Shown here: piece by piece, positions 10,173-19,076 of the stretch
How positions within the stretch are numbered: the first letter of the stretch is position 1
Layout of the letters: every line of letters starts with the position of its first letter
Position numbers and translations under genes: made by a program
Notes under the pieces: generated by a model
What the model was told of the DNA's origin: nothing
The model's database searches: none
The model's input: the letters and a program-made list of their open reading frames with translations, nothing else
Origin: Rhodothermales bacterium
Lineage (GTDB): Bacteria; Bacteroidota; Rhodothermia; Rhodothermales; UBA10348
Direction: 5' to 3'
Length of the DNA: 64,000 nt
NCBI GenBank assembly: GCA_017643395.1
Contig: JAEPNP010000003.1
Span: 428,899 to 492,898 of the forward strand

Positions 10173-11142
10173 GGGATTCGTCTTGTTCGTCGGTGTCGTC
10201 CTTGGCGTTCTCGATCACTTCCAGAACCCGGAGTGCCTTCCGGGTGCCGGCGCGGCCGACCATGGCACGGAACTGAGGGATGTTGCCCACCACCACATGG
10301 ATGGGCTCGGAGATCTTTCGATCGAGGGCGACCACGTCACCTTCGGAGAGATCCAGAATGTCCTGAATGGAAAGGTGCGTGCGGCCGAGTTCGGCTTTGA
10401 CCTCGACCTCGGTCTTGCGAAGCGTGTCCTCGTAAGCCTGCTTCACGTCCGGATCCACGGGCTCGGTCTGACGCGAGAGCATCTGCCGGATACCGGCTCG
10501 GCCGAGCATGCGCTCGATCACGATGTAGGGGTAGCAGATCCTGAGGACGGCTCGGTGTTCACCCAGACCCACCTCAAAGCTGGCTACCACCGCGGGCTCG
10601 GTGCCCGGAATGACCTGCACGAACTCGGCGTCGGTCTCAAACGATGAGGTGGAGAGGTGGAGCGGGAAAATGGGTTCCCAGGCCGCTTCCAGACCCCGGT
10701 AGGTCCGCTCGACCACGCGGGCCATCACCCGCTGTTCGATCTGGGAAATTTCGCGGGGTTCGGCCTGGAAAGAACCGTGGCCCCCAAACAGCTTTTCGAC
10801 CGTGTACAGCACCAGGCGCGGATCGTACTCCAGAATCATGCGCGTGGCCTGCCCCTCGGATTCCATCACGTACAGGGCAGAGGGGGCCTGCGTACTTTCG
10901 ACGTACTCCGAGTAGTGCACCTGCTCGACGGTCACCAGACTCATCTCGACGATGGAGCGCAGCTGGGCCGAGAGATAGACGGAGATGTCTCGCGCAAAGC
11001 TGGAGTGCACGTGATTCAGCAGTCGCAGCTGGTCCTGGGACAGCAGTCGCGGCTTGCGGAAGTTGTAGGCGCGCGCCCGCTTGCGGTGCCGGGGAGCCTC
11101 CGCATTGGCAATCATGGCAATCTCGTCTGCTGAGATGTCCAT
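10165..11142 (-). CDS. fliM: Flagellar motor switch protein FliM
   Basis: The 325-residue protein has an N-terminal motif related to the CheY-binding EIDALL segment (SADEIAMIANA), then a FliM middle domain (about 40-220, EYDPRLVLYTVEKLFGGHG) and a C-terminal SpoA domain (about 245-310, LGRTHLSIQDILDLSEGDVV). It couples FliG to FliN in the switch ring and should receive phospho-CheY, though no cheY lies in the window. It starts at ATG 3 bp after fliL and overlaps fliN by 8 bp. Confidence 0.95.
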   Translation of the reverse strand: MDISADEIAMIANAEAPRHRKRARAYNFRKPRLLSQDQLRLLNHVHSSFARDISVYLSAQLRSIVEMSLVTVEQVHYSEYVESTQAPSALYVMESEGQATRMILEYDPRLVLYTVEKLFGGHGSFQAEPREISQIEQRVMARVVERTYRGLEAAWEPIFPLHLSTSSFETDAEFVQVIPGTEPAVVASFEVGLGEHRAVLRICYPYIVIERMLGRAGIRQMLSRQTEPVDPDVKQAYEDTLRKTEVEVKAELGRTHLSIQDILDLSEGDVVALDRKISEPIHVVVGNIPQFRAMVGRAGTRKALRVLEVIENAKDDTDEQDESHE

Positions 11143-11145
11143 CGC

Positions 11146-11682
11146 TTACTGGACAATGAATCCGGTGAAGTACAGGCGACTCAGCGCGACCTCGTCCTGC
11201 GCAAGCACCGAGTTGATGTCGAGCAGCATTCTGGTCTTGATGCTGTCGCGCAGTGCGTAGTCGGTAAGCTGATCGACGGTCAGTGAGCTGAGAATGCTGA
11301 GAATGCGATCGCGGATTACGATCTCGCGAAGGCCGACCGCCTCCAGGGCGTCAGCATCCTGGCCCTCCAGACCGACACTAACCATCAGGGCGCGACGCCC
11401 GTTGGATTCGGCTGGGTTGACCATCAGTCCCTGCAACTCCGTGAACTCGCCGTACTCGACCGGCTCGGCCGCTTCTTCTTCAGCAATGTCCTCCGCGGTC
11501 TGCTCCGTGCCATCGATCATGGCCGTGACCTGCGGAAAGAACAGATAGGCGGCCGCGGCGCCTGCTCCAACGGCTACCAGAATGACCGCAATGATCGTTA
11601 CAAGGAAGGTCTTGCCGCCTCCCTTGGAAGGCTTTCCTTCAGCTCCGACATCTCCGTCGGCGGGCTGCTGCTGCTCTGCCAT
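11146..11682 (-). CDS. fliL: Flagellar basal-body-associated protein FliL
   Basis: The protein has 178 residues: a short cytoplasmic N terminus, one membrane helix (about 25-50) and a periplasmic FliL domain ending in a hydrophobic YFTGFIVQ tail typical of the family. FliL supports stator recruitment. An upstream TTG could add three residues, but I prefer the ATG at 11682. Its first 28 codons lie inside the 3' end of motB in another frame, an overlap of 85 bp. Confidence 0.93.
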   Translation of the reverse strand: MAEQQQPADGDVGAEGKPSKGGGKTFLVTIIAVILVAVGAGAAAAYLFFPQVTAMIDGTEQTAEDIAEEEAAEPVEYGEFTELQGLMVNPAESNGRRALMVSVGLEGQDADALEAVGLREIVIRDRILSILSSLTVDQLTDYALRDSIKTRMLLDINSVLAQDEVALSRLYFTGFIVQ

Positions 11683-12407
11683 GGTTCCCAACTGAAAAGT
11701 ATTTCGACTCGGCGGTTTTTGGCCCTTCCGGCGGCGGTCTCGTTGGATTCCACGGGGAGAAACTCCCCATGGCCGATCCCGACGTATGCCGAGGGGCTCA
11801 GTGCCGATGGTTGTCCTAGCAGGAATCGGACCACAGAAAAGGCCCGGGCTCCCGACAACTCCCAGTTGGTGGGGTAACGATTGGTAGCGATGGGACGATC
11901 GTCCGTATGGCCCTCCACGACCACGGCCTGTGCGCTCTGGGCAAGCACGCCGGCAACGCGGTCCAACACGTCCAGCGCCTCCGGCAGCAGCTCTGCCCGA
12001 CCGGAGGCAAACATGATGGAGTCCACGATGACCACGTGAAGGCCTTCTTCGGTGAGGTTCACCCGCACCTTGTCTTCAAGACCCGATTCTTCGAGGTACT
12101 GCAGGAGTTGCTCAAAGCGCTCGGCATGGTCCCTTTGTTCAGGATTGTCGGCGCCTGCGGACTCCTTGGCGATGACCTGCTGGGTGACCGGGGGGAGCAC
12201 GGCGTCCTCAAGCAGGAAACTGGTGCGACCCTGGAAATAGGACAGGGCCTCTTTGAACTTCTCGACCTCGACCGTGGACATGGACACGATCATGATGAAG
12301 AAGGTCAGCAGCAGGGTGGCCATGTCCGAAAACGTGGTCATCCAAAATGGAGCTGACGGATCGTCGTCCTCCTCAGGGGGCGGGGTATTCTTTTGCTTCT
12401 TCGCCAC
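11598..12407 (-). CDS. motB: Flagellar stator protein MotB/PomB-like
   Basis: The 269-residue protein has a single N-terminal membrane helix with the ion-binding aspartate at residue 28 (TTFSDMATLLLTFFIM). A plug/linker region and an OmpA-like peptidoglycan-binding domain follow (about 120-245, EGHTDDRPI and RAKNRRVEI). The helix context resembles PomB/MotS-type as much as proton-type MotB, so the coupling ion is open. The start is GTG at 12407. A 29-residue tail after the OmpA domain is encoded in DNA that also encodes the fliL N terminus. Confidence 0.93.
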   Translation of the reverse strand: MAKKQKNTPPPEEDDDPSAPFWMTTFSDMATLLLTFFIMIVSMSTVEVEKFKEALSYFQGRTSFLLEDAVLPPVTQQVIAKESAGADNPEQRDHAERFEQLLQYLEESGLEDKVRVNLTEEGLHVVIVDSIMFASGRAELLPEALDVLDRVAGVLAQSAQAVVVEGHTDDRPIATNRYPTNWELSGARAFSVVRFLLGQPSALSPSAYVGIGHGEFLPVESNETAAGRAKNRRVEILFSWEPWQSSSSPPTEMSELKESLPREAARPSL

Positions 12408-12418
12408 GGCTCAGCGAA

Positions 12419-13207
12419 TCAGGCCGCCTTCTTCATGGCAGCGTCTCCCTCTTCTGCGGCCTCTGCTCCATCCTTGAGGAAGAGGTTGAGGCGCTTCTCG
12501 ATCATGCTCGGGCTCTCACCGCGAACGATGCCCAGCACGCCGGCCTGTACGATTTCGCGCGCCAGGGTAACCTCGGCAAGCTGCGCCTTGGCCTTCTGGG
12601 CTGCCGGCAGAAACAGCAGGTTGGAAAGGAAAGCGCCGTAGAAAGTGGTGATCATGGCCACGGCCATGCCGGCACCGATCGCGGCAGGGTCGGACAGGTT
12701 CTGCATCATCTGGATGAGCCCGATGAGCGTACCGACCATGCCGAACGCCGGGCAGAAGGTGCCGGCGTTGTTGAGAAACTTGACGGTGGTCGTGCGATCC
12801 GCCATCTCCGTGCGCACCTTGCCGATCATCAGTTCCTCGATTTCCTCTTCCTCGACACCGTCGACGGCCATTTCGAGGCCGAACTCCATGAACTCGTCTT
12901 CGACGTCCTCGAGAGCCCGGTCCAATGCCAGCAAGCCTTCGCGGCGCGCGGTGCGGGCGAGGTCACCAAACTGGCCGACCAACTCCGCCAGGTTTGGCGC
13001 CTGATAGCCGAACATGCCTTTCAGCCCGTTGATGGAGACTTTCATGTCCTCCATGCTCGTTGCCACAAGCAAACCGCAAATGGTGCCGCCGATCACCATG
13101 ATCATGGACGGCACGTCGAAGAACGTGGTCCACCCCTGGCCCATCATGATGGTGCCGAAGATCAGGACGAATCCGGCAACAAGACCTATTGGTGTTGACT
13201 TCTCCAT
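12419..13207 (-). CDS. motA: Flagellar stator protein MotA/PomA-like
   Basis: The 262-residue protein has four membrane helices in the MotA pattern: two near the N terminus, a cytoplasmic charged loop (about 75-150) that contacts FliG, and two more including PAFGMVGTLIGLIQMM. Its compact size matches PomA/MotP-type more than the 295-residue enterobacterial MotA. It starts at ATG, 11 bp before motB and 60 bp after the CheW-like gene. Confidence 0.95.
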   Translation of the reverse strand: MEKSTPIGLVAGFVLIFGTIMMGQGWTTFFDVPSMIMVIGGTICGLLVATSMEDMKVSINGLKGMFGYQAPNLAELVGQFGDLARTARREGLLALDRALEDVEDEFMEFGLEMAVDGVEEEEIEELMIGKVRTEMADRTTTVKFLNNAGTFCPAFGMVGTLIGLIQMMQNLSDPAAIGAGMAVAMITTFYGAFLSNLLFLPAAQKAKAQLAEVTLAREIVQAGVLGIVRGESPSMIEKRLNLFLKDGAEAAEEGDAAMKKAA

Positions 13208-13267
13208 GGGGCGGAAGGGGGGAAGGCGAGCGTATCTCTGCCTGTTATCGGCGCCCGGGCGCGAGGA

Positions 13268-13567
13268 TTAAGAGGCCTGCAGATGCTTGGAGGGCAATTC
13301 ACGGGAGCCGTCGAGCGGCTGCGGTCCTGCATACCGCACGGGAAGCGCCACGAGACCCTGCTCACGCTCGAAAACGATCAACGTGTCCACGTCGTGGGCC
13401 GGGGCGAGCAGGCGTACCGTGCGGCCTCGAAGGCGCACGGTGGGGCAGGAGGTATCGATCGAGGCGAAGGGACCCTTCAGCCGGATGACCTCCTGAACCG
13501 CGTCGAGCAGCACGTGAAACGCCTCGCCGGTCTTGTGGAGGGCCAGATAGAGTTTGTTTCCGTGCAT
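13268..13567 (-). CDS. Small CheW-like protein at the flbD position
   Basis: From the ATG at 13567 the protein has 99 residues. The pattern LLDAVQEVIRLKGPF, then TVRLRGRTVRLLAP, then DTLIVFEREQGLVALPV resembles the beta-strand order of a CheW domain, but the sequence is shorter than a full CheW (about 140). It occupies the place between flgE and motA where many genomes carry flbD. A longer frame from 13693 crosses the flgE terminator and is rejected. It heads the motA-fliA unit. The CheW link is a weak resemblance only. Confidence 0.5.
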   Translation of the reverse strand: MHGNKLYLALHKTGEAFHVLLDAVQEVIRLKGPFASIDTSCPTVRLRGRTVRLLAPAHDVDTLIVFEREQGLVALPVRYAGPQPLDGSRELPSKHLQAS

Positions 13568-13596
13568 CGATCCGCGGGGTTTCCTTGATGCCTTCG

Positions 13597-13604
13597 GTAT
13601 CGGC
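13597..13604 (-). promoter_or_regulatory. Possible sigma-28 -10 element for the motA unit
   Basis: The minus strand has GCCGATAC, seven of eight bases of the FliA -10 consensus, 30 nt upstream of the CheW-like gene start. No convincing TAAA -35 is found at the right spacing, so support is weak. Confidence 0.25.
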
Positions 13605-13657
13605 CGAACCCCACTCCCGATAAGCAAAAAACACGGTTCTTCAGGGCAAATAGCCAC

Positions 13658-13690
13658 AAAAAAAGGGTCCCGCGGAAGCCGCGGGACCCT
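13658..13690 (-). terminator. Intrinsic terminator after flgE
   Basis: A near-perfect 12 bp stem (AGGGTCCCGCGG with its complement at 13679-13690) closes a three-base loop. In minus-strand RNA it is followed by a run of seven U. It lies 20 bp past the flgE stop and separates the flgB-flgE unit from the motA-fliA unit. Confidence 0.9.
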
Positions 13691-13710
13691 CAATTCAGGA
13701 GCGTCGGGTA

Positions 13711-14934
13711 TTACCGTTTCAGGTTGACGGTTTCCTGAAGGATCTCGTCCGACGTAGTGATGACCCTGGCGCCGGCCTGGTAGCCGCGCTGGGCAACGAT
13801 CATGTCGGTGAATTCCGTCGCGAGGTCCACGTTGGACATCTCAAGTGCACCTGCCACGACGCCGGTCTCGACCTCGTTGCCGGCGCGACCGGTGATCATG
13901 TTACCGGATGCGGCCGTCGTGCCGTAGAGGCCATCGCCCACATTGTCCAGGCCGTTCGGGTTGTTCACCGAAGCGACAGCCAGCTGGTAGATGTTCTCTG
14001 CCTCACCGTTGGAGTAGTTGAGGGACATCATGCCGTCCGGAGCGATGCTGTAGCCGACCAGCTTGCCGGACTGGTAGCCGTCCTGCGAGCGAACGATGGC
14101 TGTGTCGTTGCCGGAGTTCTGGGTGATGTTCTCGATGTTGATCTGGAAAGTCGTATTCGAGTCCGTGTACTCGGAATCCCAGGTGACGTCAATCGGCGTA
14201 TTGGAAATCAGCTCACCGTCGGTGTCAAAGTCGAGGGTTCCGGTGGTGGAGGCGAAGGCCGCCGGCGTCAGGCTGCCGCCGTAGCTGATGTCATAGCTCC
14301 ACGTGTCGTCTGCAGTCTTCTCGTACGTGATCAGCGCAGTGTGTGCCGTACCCTGATCATCGTAGATGACCGTCGAGATGTTCACCTGATCGCCCACGGC
14401 TGCGTCGGCAGACAGGTTGCCACCGGTCATGACTTCCTGCGTGGCGCTCGCGTTACTCGACGAGGCCCAGTTGATGGAGAGATCCACCAGCGCGGACTGG
14501 TCGACATTTCCGTTGGCATCAATCTGGAAACCCTGCACGGTGAGGCCGGCCTTGTTCACCAGCAGACCGTCTTCGTTGAACTCGAAGCGACCGTTTCTGG
14601 TCAGCATTTCGCGCTCGCCGTTGGATACGATGAAAAAGCCGTCGCCGTTGAGCGCGAGGTCAGTGGCGTAGTTTGTGTTTTCCAGGGCGCCCTGGTTCCA
14701 GTTGCGGTCGATGGACGAGACCGCAACACCAAAGCCCACAAAGGAGGTGTTGACTGCGGCGCCACGCGAGCTCCGGTTCGTACCGAGCATGCGCTGTCCG
14801 AGGACATCGGTGAATGCCGTACGGCTGCGTTTAAAGCCGATCGTATTCACGTTGGCAATGTTGTTACCGGTGACGTCCATCTTGGTCTGGTGTGTCTTCA
14901 GACCAGAGACACCGGTACGGAGTGAGGAGATCAT
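13711..14934 (-). CDS. flgE: Flagellar hook protein FlgE
   Basis: The 407-residue protein is the hook subunit. It has the N-terminal rod/hook motif (LRTGVSGLKTHQTKMDVTGN and NIANVNTIGFKRSR), a central FlgE domain (about 170-290) and the C-terminal FlgBC-type helix (YQAGARVITTSDEILQETVN). It has an ATG start and is the last gene of the flgB unit, 42 bp after flgD and just before a strong terminator. Confidence 0.95.
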   Translation of the reverse strand: MISSLRTGVSGLKTHQTKMDVTGNNIANVNTIGFKRSRTAFTDVLGQRMLGTNRSSRGAAVNTSFVGFGVAVSSIDRNWNQGALENTNYATDLALNGDGFFIVSNGEREMLTRNGRFEFNEDGLLVNKAGLTVQGFQIDANGNVDQSALVDLSINWASSSNASATQEVMTGGNLSADAAVGDQVNISTVIYDDQGTAHTALITYEKTADDTWSYDISYGGSLTPAAFASTTGTLDFDTDGELISNTPIDVTWDSEYTDSNTTFQINIENITQNSGNDTAIVRSQDGYQSGKLVGYSIAPDGMMSLNYSNGEAENIYQLAVASVNNPNGLDNVGDGLYGTTAASGNMITGRAGNEVETGVVAGALEMSNVDLATEFTDMIVAQRGYQAGARVITTSDEILQETVNLKR

Positions 14935-14976
14935 GGCGGTCTATTGGCGGTTTAGGTTGTCAGTTTGAATTCCGAG

Positions 14977-15666
14977 TCAGCTGCCGTCTCCGACGGATCT
15001 GACGGCAGCCATACTGACCGGCATCTTGCCGATCCAGAGCATGACTCCCTCGGGTGAGAAGGTGACCCGCGACACTTTGCCGCGGACCGTGGATTCGGTT
15101 GGAACGGGTTCGCCGCTGCTGTCCTTGGCGACGATGCTCGTGCTGTAGGCCCCTTCGGCAACACGGTTGCCGTGGTCGTCCAGTCCGTCCCACTGGAACG
15201 ACTGCTCGCCCGAGCCTTGTGCGCCGAGATCTACCGTGCGCAGCAGGAAGCCCGTGCTGTCGCGGATCTCGATCTGCACGGAGGAGGCAGGACCGGCGAG
15301 TTCGAACTCGGTCGTGGATGCCGTCTCTCCATCCCAGTTTACCTGGGAGCCGGGGGCCTCGACAGTCTGGCCGATGAGGCCCGCGGCCACACCGTTGTTC
15401 ATGCTGGTGGCCAGCATCGCGTTGGCTTCACCCTGGGCGGCCAGCGTTCCTTCAATATTGATCAGCTGTTCGACGCTGGTGAACTGGGCCAGCTGCGCTG
15501 CAAACTCCTGTCCTTCCAGCGGATTCATCGGGTCCTGATTGCTCAGCTGGGTGACGAGCAGTTTCAGGAATTCGTCGCGGCCCATGGCTGCCGACTCGGA
15601 AGAAGGCGTCTCCCTTGGGTTGCCCCGAAGGTCGATGGGTGTGATGCCGAGAGGATCGATGGACAT
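14977..15666 (-). CDS. flgD: Hook assembly scaffold FlgD
   Basis: The 229-residue protein has the FlgD N-terminal signature (MGRDEFLKLLVTQLSNQDP, about 28-46), FAAQLAQFTSVEQL, a FlgD Ig-like domain (about 105-180, ending FQWDGLDDHGNRVAEGAY) and a Tudor-like end. It caps the growing hook. It starts at ATG, 11 bp after fliK, and precedes flgE. Confidence 0.94.
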   Translation of the reverse strand: MSIDPLGITPIDLRGNPRETPSSESAAMGRDEFLKLLVTQLSNQDPMNPLEGQEFAAQLAQFTSVEQLINIEGTLAAQGEANAMLATSMNNGVAAGLIGQTVEAPGSQVNWDGETASTTEFELAGPASSVQIEIRDSTGFLLRTVDLGAQGSGEQSFQWDGLDDHGNRVAEGAYSTSIVAKDSSGEPVPTESTVRGKVSRVTFSPEGVMLWIGKMPVSMAAVRSVGDGS

Positions 15667-15677
15667 AATGGTTCGCG

Positions 15678-18600
15678 TCAGCCTACCCAGACGTTGTCGG
15701 CACCGCGGCGACCCGACGAATCGGGTTCATCGCCCTCGGTACCGGCGTCAGAGGTGGCAGTGGATTGATTGCGGTTCGAGGCACCTTCGGTCTCGCGACG
15801 TCCCGAACTCTGGTCGGTCTGGGATTCGGATCCAAAGCTGAGGTCCACATCTGCGCCGTACCGGTCCCGGAGCTGGTCCTGCAGCCGGTCGGTAGCGGCC
15901 GAAAGGCGGGAAGAGGTGTTCAGGTCAGAGGCGAGAATCTGGACGGAGAGCTGCTCTGCCTCACGGCGGGCGCGGATGTTCACTGATCCGAGACCATCCT
16001 CCAGTTCGATGGTGACTTCCTTCCACTCATTGCCTGATTGCGGCGCGGTTGCCTCCATGCTCGAGCGCATGGCCCGTAGCCAGGCATTGGCCACCGTCAT
16101 GCGCCCGCGGGGGCCCTGCGGCTTCTGGGTGAGCATCGAGGTCTCCTCCCCGAACCACTCATCCATAATGTCGATAAGGTGATGATCGAGCAGGGCGGCG
16201 GGGTCGATCTCGGGCTCGATCGCCGCATCGACCGGGGGCATCTCAAAAATGGGGTCCGCCTGTGCGGACGCGGTGCGCTGCGGTGAGGCCGCGGCTGTGT
16301 CCGAAAGCCGGAATCCCCGATCCTGACGATCGGAGCCCTCGGAGCCACCCTGGAATCCGGAATTCGACGTGGCTGCCGGGCTTGCGTCCGTGCGCGAAGC
16401 TTCGGCCTGCCCACGCTCGGATGATTCCTGTCGCACGGTTGTCTCGGGCATTGTATCGAGCGAACCGGGCAGTGCGCCGGCGACATCCGGCGTCGCCGGC
16501 AGTCGGGTCACGCCGGGATCGCTTTCCGGGGCCGCGGCAACGGTCGTGGTCGGGGGCGTTGCGCCCTGCGACTCGTAAAACGAGCGAATGTTGAACGTCG
16601 GCCGTGCGGAATCGCGGCCGAAGGTGAGCAGACTGCGGCCCCTGTGCGATGCGGATCGCACCTGCACGGGCTCCGCGTCACTGTCCAGCGTGTGACGGGC
16701 GATGGGCTCTGCGACCAGTTCCTCAAGGCTCTCGGGTTCCGGCGCCGTGGGCGTTATGAAAGCTTCGGCCTCGCTCGAGACGTCGGCGTTCGCAGCCAAT
16801 GTGACGGTCACTGGTCGGGGCACCGGTGCGCTCGGGGGAGCGACCGCTCGCGCGGGACGCGACGTCTCTGTCGAGTGTGCAGCCTGGACCGTGGTGGCTT
16901 TATCGGCCGTCGCGTTGACGCTTGCCGTCTCCCGCGTGGACGTTGCCGCGACCGGAGCCGAGAGTGTGGTCGAGAACGCGCTGGTCGCCGAACCGGAAAC
17001 CTGTCGGGGGACAGTGCCCCTCGAAGTCGTGGTACTGGTCGAGTTAGCTGTCTCGCGCACCGTGGAGCCATTTCGTGCCGGTGGCGTGCCGGCTCCAGCC
17101 TCTACGTCCTTCGACTCCCGAGGAAGCTCCTGCGGGCTGGCGGCAGGGGCCGGGTTCGCACCGGAGCCCTCAGTCCGGATCGATGTCGGGGAGGTCCGGG
17201 CGGTGCCGTCGCTTGCCGAACCCGTCGCGGGACGCACGGATTCCGGTGGCGAGGCGGGCGTCGAAAGGGTGGTGGCTGCGGCCGGACGCAGTCGATCGGG
17301 TGTGGCGGACACTACCCGAGGGATTGCGTCCGGGGTGCCGGATTCGGTTGCCGGCAGCGAATTGGCGGTCGTGCCAGGGCCGGACACGGTCGCATCAGAA
17401 CCTTGTGCGGCGGCGTGACCGGCTGCCGGGGGCGCCTGCTTGCCGAGCGACGTCAGATCCCGAGTATGCGCGCTCGGGACGGATCTCGTCGTGTGATTGG
17501 GGCTCGTTGAGGATATTGGAGTGGAGGTCTCCGTCCTGACCGAGCTGTTGGCGGCGACAGCTTCCGCGCGGCCCGTGATTCCGATGGACGGGTTTTCCGC
17601 GCGAGCGGCTTGCCCTGTGCCCGCCGGCGGCGCCGGGGTACCTGTGGGTTTACCGTTGTCCGAGCCCGTCGAAGGCGCGGAGCTTTGTTCGGGCGTTTCG
17701 GCGGAGCCCCGGGTCGTCAGTCTCGTGGGGGAGGCAGGCTCGCCGGGTGCGGCCGAAGTTTTTGTGTGTGCCCTCGGCAGGGCAACATCATCGATCGAAG
17801 AGAGAATCCCGCTCGCGACCTTCTCCCCGGGCTGAGCTCCGGTTTCCGGAGCTACCGGGCTGCCGGACAGGATGGGAGCCTCCGCGGCAACCCACTCGAA
17901 TCGTTTGCCATCGGCCGTTGAGGAGGTTTCAACCCCGGACTGCGTCTTCCCCTGCGACGACTGCGCAGGATAGGCCGAGTCGGGATGCCGGGTTGAGGTC
18001 CATTCCTGGGAGGTCGTCCCGATGGCGTCACCGGACGCTGAACCCCGGCCCTGCCCGTGCTCGGAGTCTGCCTCTTCCACGGTCGGTACGGTGGCCGCGG
18101 ACTTCGGCGTGTCTTGCTGGAACGACCGGCGCTCCGGGGCCGACGAGTGTCGGTGGATCGGAAGGGCCGCCGTGTCCTTTCCGATGCGTGACGCCGCCGC
18201 GCCGGTCGGTTCCGGGTCGGCGGGAGTCGCAACTGAGGTGGCTGTACCCGACTGCGCGAAAGACTGGTCCTTGGGTACGAGTGGGTGGTCCTGGCCGATC
18301 GCAGGGGCAGGCTGGGCAGCATCCACGCTCTGCACCGCCTCAGGTCCCTGAAGCGAAGCCGCCGGTGCGTCCGGGGGCCCAGGGCGAGTCGCCGTTTCGA
18401 ATCGCTGGCCAGGGAGGCTATCGGTCTCGGAAGTGTCGGAGGGGTTCGTGATTGGAACCTGGCTGGTTGCCGCTCCGATGGCAGTGCGTGCGACCTCGCT
18501 GGTTTCAGCGCTTGCCACCGGCGCGCCGGTTACCGGAGCCGGCTGGATCTCAAAGTGTGGCGCTCCCGTCGAACAGTGTGCGGTCTCCGGCGCTTCCTGC

Positions 18601-19076
18601 GAAGCGGGCTCTCCCGACGGGACGTGTACCTGGGAGACACCGGAGCCTGGCTGCGGAATGCTCGCTGTCGGTACCGGACGGGAGAACCGCCCTGCACGGT
18701 GCCTGTGTTCGGTAGCAGGCTCCACGGAGATCTCCGAACCCGTGGTTCGGGTCTTCGCGGCATTTGAGTGCGCGGAAGATTCGCCGATACCGGCGATATC
18801 CCGGGGAACGGGTCGCCGATCGCTTTCAAAAGCAAAGGTCCCATCGTCCACCGTTCCCCGCGAGGTCGTCGCGGGTGTCTGAGGGTCACTCGCGAGCTCC
18901 GGAGCGCCGACGCGTGCCGGCGAAGGTGCCGGTGAGCCGCCGGCACGGGCAAGCAGGCCTGCGAAATCGCCCGGCGATCCTCCGGAATCGTCCGGGCCGG
19001 AGCCGGAAACATCGGGCTGTGTGCCGGCCGTGGCCGTCGGTGCTGAGAAGAGGACTGTGATGGACGTTTGCGTCAC
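15678..19076 (-). CDS. fliK: Very long FliK-like hook-length control protein
   Basis: The protein has 1132 residues, against roughly 300-500 in most FliK. The first 950 or so are low-complexity, rich in Ala, Ser, Thr, Pro and Glu, as in FliK ruler regions. A conserved-looking C-terminal domain (about 1000-1080, EVTIELEDGLGSVNIRARRE and LSVQILA) fits the FliK substrate-switch domain that acts on FlhB, and a polar tail follows. The frame is open throughout. The start is GTG, overlapping the preceding gene stop as GTGA. The position between fliJ/motE and flgD is classical for fliK. Confidence 0.82.
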   Translation of the reverse strand: MTQTSITVLFSAPTATAGTQPDVSGSGPDDSGGSPGDFAGLLARAGGSPAPSPARVGAPELASDPQTPATTSRGTVDDGTFAFESDRRPVPRDIAGIGESSAHSNAAKTRTTGSEISVEPATEHRHRAGRFSRPVPTASIPQPGSGVSQVHVPSGEPASQEAPETAHCSTGAPHFEIQPAPVTGAPVASAETSEVARTAIGAATSQVPITNPSDTSETDSLPGQRFETATRPGPPDAPAASLQGPEAVQSVDAAQPAPAIGQDHPLVPKDQSFAQSGTATSVATPADPEPTGAAASRIGKDTAALPIHRHSSAPERRSFQQDTPKSAATVPTVEEADSEHGQGRGSASGDAIGTTSQEWTSTRHPDSAYPAQSSQGKTQSGVETSSTADGKRFEWVAAEAPILSGSPVAPETGAQPGEKVASGILSSIDDVALPRAHTKTSAAPGEPASPTRLTTRGSAETPEQSSAPSTGSDNGKPTGTPAPPAGTGQAARAENPSIGITGRAEAVAANSSVRTETSTPISSTSPNHTTRSVPSAHTRDLTSLGKQAPPAAGHAAAQGSDATVSGPGTTANSLPATESGTPDAIPRVVSATPDRLRPAAATTLSTPASPPESVRPATGSASDGTARTSPTSIRTEGSGANPAPAASPQELPRESKDVEAGAGTPPARNGSTVRETANSTSTTTSRGTVPRQVSGSATSAFSTTLSAPVAATSTRETASVNATADKATTVQAAHSTETSRPARAVAPPSAPVPRPVTVTLAANADVSSEAEAFITPTAPEPESLEELVAEPIARHTLDSDAEPVQVRSASHRGRSLLTFGRDSARPTFNIRSFYESQGATPPTTTVAAAPESDPGVTRLPATPDVAGALPGSLDTMPETTVRQESSERGQAEASRTDASPAATSNSGFQGGSEGSDRQDRGFRLSDTAAASPQRTASAQADPIFEMPPVDAAIEPEIDPAALLDHHLIDIMDEWFGEETSMLTQKPQGPRGRMTVANAWLRAMRSSMEATAPQSGNEWKEVTIELEDGLGSVNIRARREAEQLSVQILASDLNTSSRLSAATDRLQDQLRDRYGADVDLSFGSESQTDQSSGRRETEGASNRNQSTATSDAGTEGDEPDSSGRRGADNVWVG

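Noticed and set aside
13568..13693. Longer start for the CheW-like gene at 13693
   Set aside because: It would run through the flgE terminator and encode a non-conserved leader.
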